Below, piece after piece: positions 5,091 through 5,936 of a stretch of 5,936 nucleotides of DNA. The position numbers were made by a program, and so were the translations under genes. Positions within the stretch are counted from its first letter, which is position 1, and every line of letters starts with the position of its first letter. The stretch is taken from assembly GCA_030634605.1 (NCBI GenBank), contig DAOWAK010000094.1, positions 1-5,936 of the forward strand. Reading direction: 5' to 3'. The notes below the pieces were generated by a model, which searched no databases, had not been told where the DNA came from, and worked only from the letters and a program-made list of their open reading frames with translations. The DNA comes from Sedimentisphaerales bacterium. GTDB taxonomy: Bacteria > Planctomycetota > Phycisphaerae > Sedimentisphaerales > SM23-30.

Positions 5091-5142
5091 ATCATCTTGT
5101 CAATCCTGCGTCTTAGTCCCGATCCATCGGGGTCATCCTGTC
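5091..5142 (+). repeat. ATCCTGTC-type repeats with CCCGAT/ATCGGG palindrome
   Basis: Directly after the stop of the 567-residue gene come ATCATCTTGTC (5091-5101), AATCCTGCGTC (5102-5112) and GTCATCCTGTC (5132-5142), imperfect 11-base units. Between the second and third lies the inverted repeat CCCGAT-CC-ATCGGG (5118-5131). No T-tract follows the hairpin, so it is not a convincing terminator despite its position. The wording is typical of dispersed intergenic repeats. Confidence 0.6.
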
Positions 5143-5158
5143 TAAAAAATATTAATTT

Positions 5159-5185
5159 CTCTGTGTTCTCTGTGAACTCTGTGGC
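5159..5185 (+). repeat. CTCTGTG nonamer triplet, second copy
   Basis: Three 9-base units, CTCTGTGTT, CTCTGTGAA and CTCTGTGGC, followed by AAAATTTCT. The same family as 3331-3357, where the order of the first two endings differs (AA, TC, GC against TT, AA, GC). The tail TGGCAAAATTTCT also resembles the 3' end of the permease gene (3063-3075) and the bases after the module ending at 3357. Confidence 0.85.
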
Positions 5186-5515
5186 AAAATTTCTTAGCTG
5201 AAAACCGAACCAAAAGCGCGACAGCCCTTTTTCAAAAATCGCCAAAAACTCGAAAAACCGGTAATTTTGCCCCAACTTTCGTGAAAAAACCGTCAAAACA
5301 CTGCCATTTGCGCCCATGTTTTAGCACTGAAATTGATCTTTTCGCGCTTTTGCCACGCTTTTTAGCGCCTCGTTTTCGGCCTCATTACGGACGTGTCCCA
5401 TCTAATAAAAGGTCCGTTCGGCCCGGTTTTTTGCGTGTTTTTCGGTCCCCCAAGCGGACGTGTGGTATCTGCAAAAAATACTTTTTGGGAGCTCGTGCCG
5501 GCTGAGTTTCCTGGA
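5186..5515. other. non-coding spacer between convergent genes, function unseen
   Basis: No reading frame here looks like protein; those present are translations of low-complexity DNA or the reverse of the nitroreductase gene. The left part (5200-5380) is rich in runs of A or T separated by GC-rich words. The right part has a direct repeat CGGACGTGT (5388-5396 and 5455-5463), with GGTCCG (5411-5416) and CGGTCC (5443-5448) between, so several alternative short stems can form. On the minus strand, GGCCG-AA-CGG(A)CC (5423-5411) followed by TTTT (5410-5407) is a weak terminator candidate for the nitroreductase gene. A structured RNA or another dispersed element is possible but unproven. Confidence 0.5.
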
Positions 5516-5936
5516 TTAGAGGTAGCTGTTTTTCCGGAAAATATCCTGAGGACTTTTGCGGTTTCGGTCGGTTATGGGGTGATTAAGATTTGCGGATTTT
5601 GGATGCCCGACCGGCATCATCGCTACCACTTTAGCCTCTTCGGGAATTTGCAGGATTTCCTTTACAGTTTTTTCATCAAAAGCCCCAATCCAGCAGGTTC
5701 CCAATCCTTCCGTCGTCGCTGCCAGGCTTAGATGATCCAGGGCAATAGACACGTCGATATCGACACTGTTGCCATAGCCGCCCATTGTCTTATAGGCCTC
5801 TTGAGGATAGCCACAGGCCACTACCGTAACCGCCGCCTCAGCCATCCACATTTGATCCTTCGATGCAATTGCCAACTTCACTCGCAACTCTTTGTCCTCG
5901 ATCAGCAAAAACCGCCAGGGTTGAATATTGCACGCC
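5516..5936 (-). CDS. FMN-dependent nitroreductase-family protein (N-terminus outside window)
   Basis: The 139 visible residues begin ACNIQPWRFLLIEDKELR at the window edge and end at TAA (5518-5516). The opening matches the nitroreductase-family signature around the FMN-binding region (usual form SxxNxQPWxFxVI). Further family marks are VDIDVSIALDHLSLAATTEGLGTCWIGAFDE (the dimer-interface helix, then the glycine-rich GLGTCWIG) and EEAKVVAMMPVGHP before the short C-terminal tail. Members are flavin enzymes of about 170-200 residues that use NAD(P)H to reduce nitroaromatics, quinones or flavins; roughly 30-50 N-terminal residues are missing here. Sequence does not give the physiological substrate. 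The gene is convergent with the 567-residue gene and separated from it by 427 bases, so there is no evidence of a shared role. Its promoter lies beyond the right edge. Confidence 0.92.
   Translation of the reverse strand, partial: ACNIQPWRFLLIEDKELRVKLAIASKDQMWMAEAAVTVVACGYPQEAYKTMGGYGNSVDIDVSIALDHLSLAATTEGLGTCWIGAFDEKTVKEILQIPEEAKVVAMMPVGHPKSANLNHPITDRNRKSPQDIFRKNSYL

Noticed and set aside
5118..5131. Intrinsic terminator of the 567-residue gene
   Set aside because: The CCCGAT/ATCGGG hairpin has a two-base loop and no T-tract after it; it fits better as part of a dispersed repeat.
5075..5317. Minus-strand 80-codon frame after the 567-residue gene
   Set aside because: It translates the CTCTGTG repeats backwards (ATEFTENTEK) and has no recognisable domain, so it is a spurious repeat-derived frame.
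5281..5731. Plus-strand frames of 74 and 112 codons at the right end
   Set aside because: The longer one runs antisense through the nitroreductase coding region; both include low-complexity spacer DNA and lack motifs.

Overview
The window looks like a chromosomal segment of an environmental bacterium, most likely from the Planctomycetota (Phycisphaerae or relatives). The phylum is an inference. It rests on a C-rich third-codon-position bias, and on intergenic spacers packed with short dispersed repeats: hairpins such as GGCGGGCCATGCCCGCC and GGTGGGGCTTGCCCCACC, an ATTCCCGC-GAAA-GCGGGAAT palindrome, and runs of GTG-containing nonamers. From memory, these are common between genes in that group. 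No rRNA, tRNA, CRISPR array or complete insertion sequence is visible.

Layout. (1) 1-828, minus strand: most of a MalK/UgpC-type sugar-import ABC ATPase, running off the left edge. (2) 829-1097: a divergent intergenic region with a candidate minus-strand promoter, a plus-strand hairpin with a T-tract, a second palindrome, and a strong plus-strand promoter overlaid by a GTAC-rich palindrome. (3) 1098-3092, plus strand: a compact operon in which each gene overlaps the next, made of a YtrA-type GntR regulator, an ABC ATPase and a six-helix membrane protein. (4) 3093-3384: a repeat-filled spacer flanked by two copies of CATGAAACTGCGAAAC. (5) 3385-5088, plus strand: a 567-residue unrecognised membrane protein with a large non-cytoplasmic domain and a C-terminal four-cysteine zinc ribbon. 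(6) 5089-5515: another repeat-rich, apparently non-coding spacer. (7) 5516-5936, minus strand: the C-terminal part of an FMN-dependent nitroreductase-family protein, running off the right edge.

How the genes work together. The regulator probably represses its own promoter through the palindrome that covers the -10 element. The ATPase and the membrane protein should form an ABC transporter whose cargo or signal is unknown; YtrA-type regulators elsewhere often control such transporters in response to envelope stress or antimicrobials. The 567-residue protein was probably once the fourth gene of the same operon. An intact Shine-Dalgarno and the first five codons of its reading frame are still present directly after the permease gene, at 3091-3116. 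A repeat cassette now separates them from the functional copy of the start at 3385. The original start therefore opens a meaningless 78-codon frame. This displaced start is the most striking observation in the window, and the regulator/ABC/zinc-ribbon protein module is the best candidate for an undescribed system.
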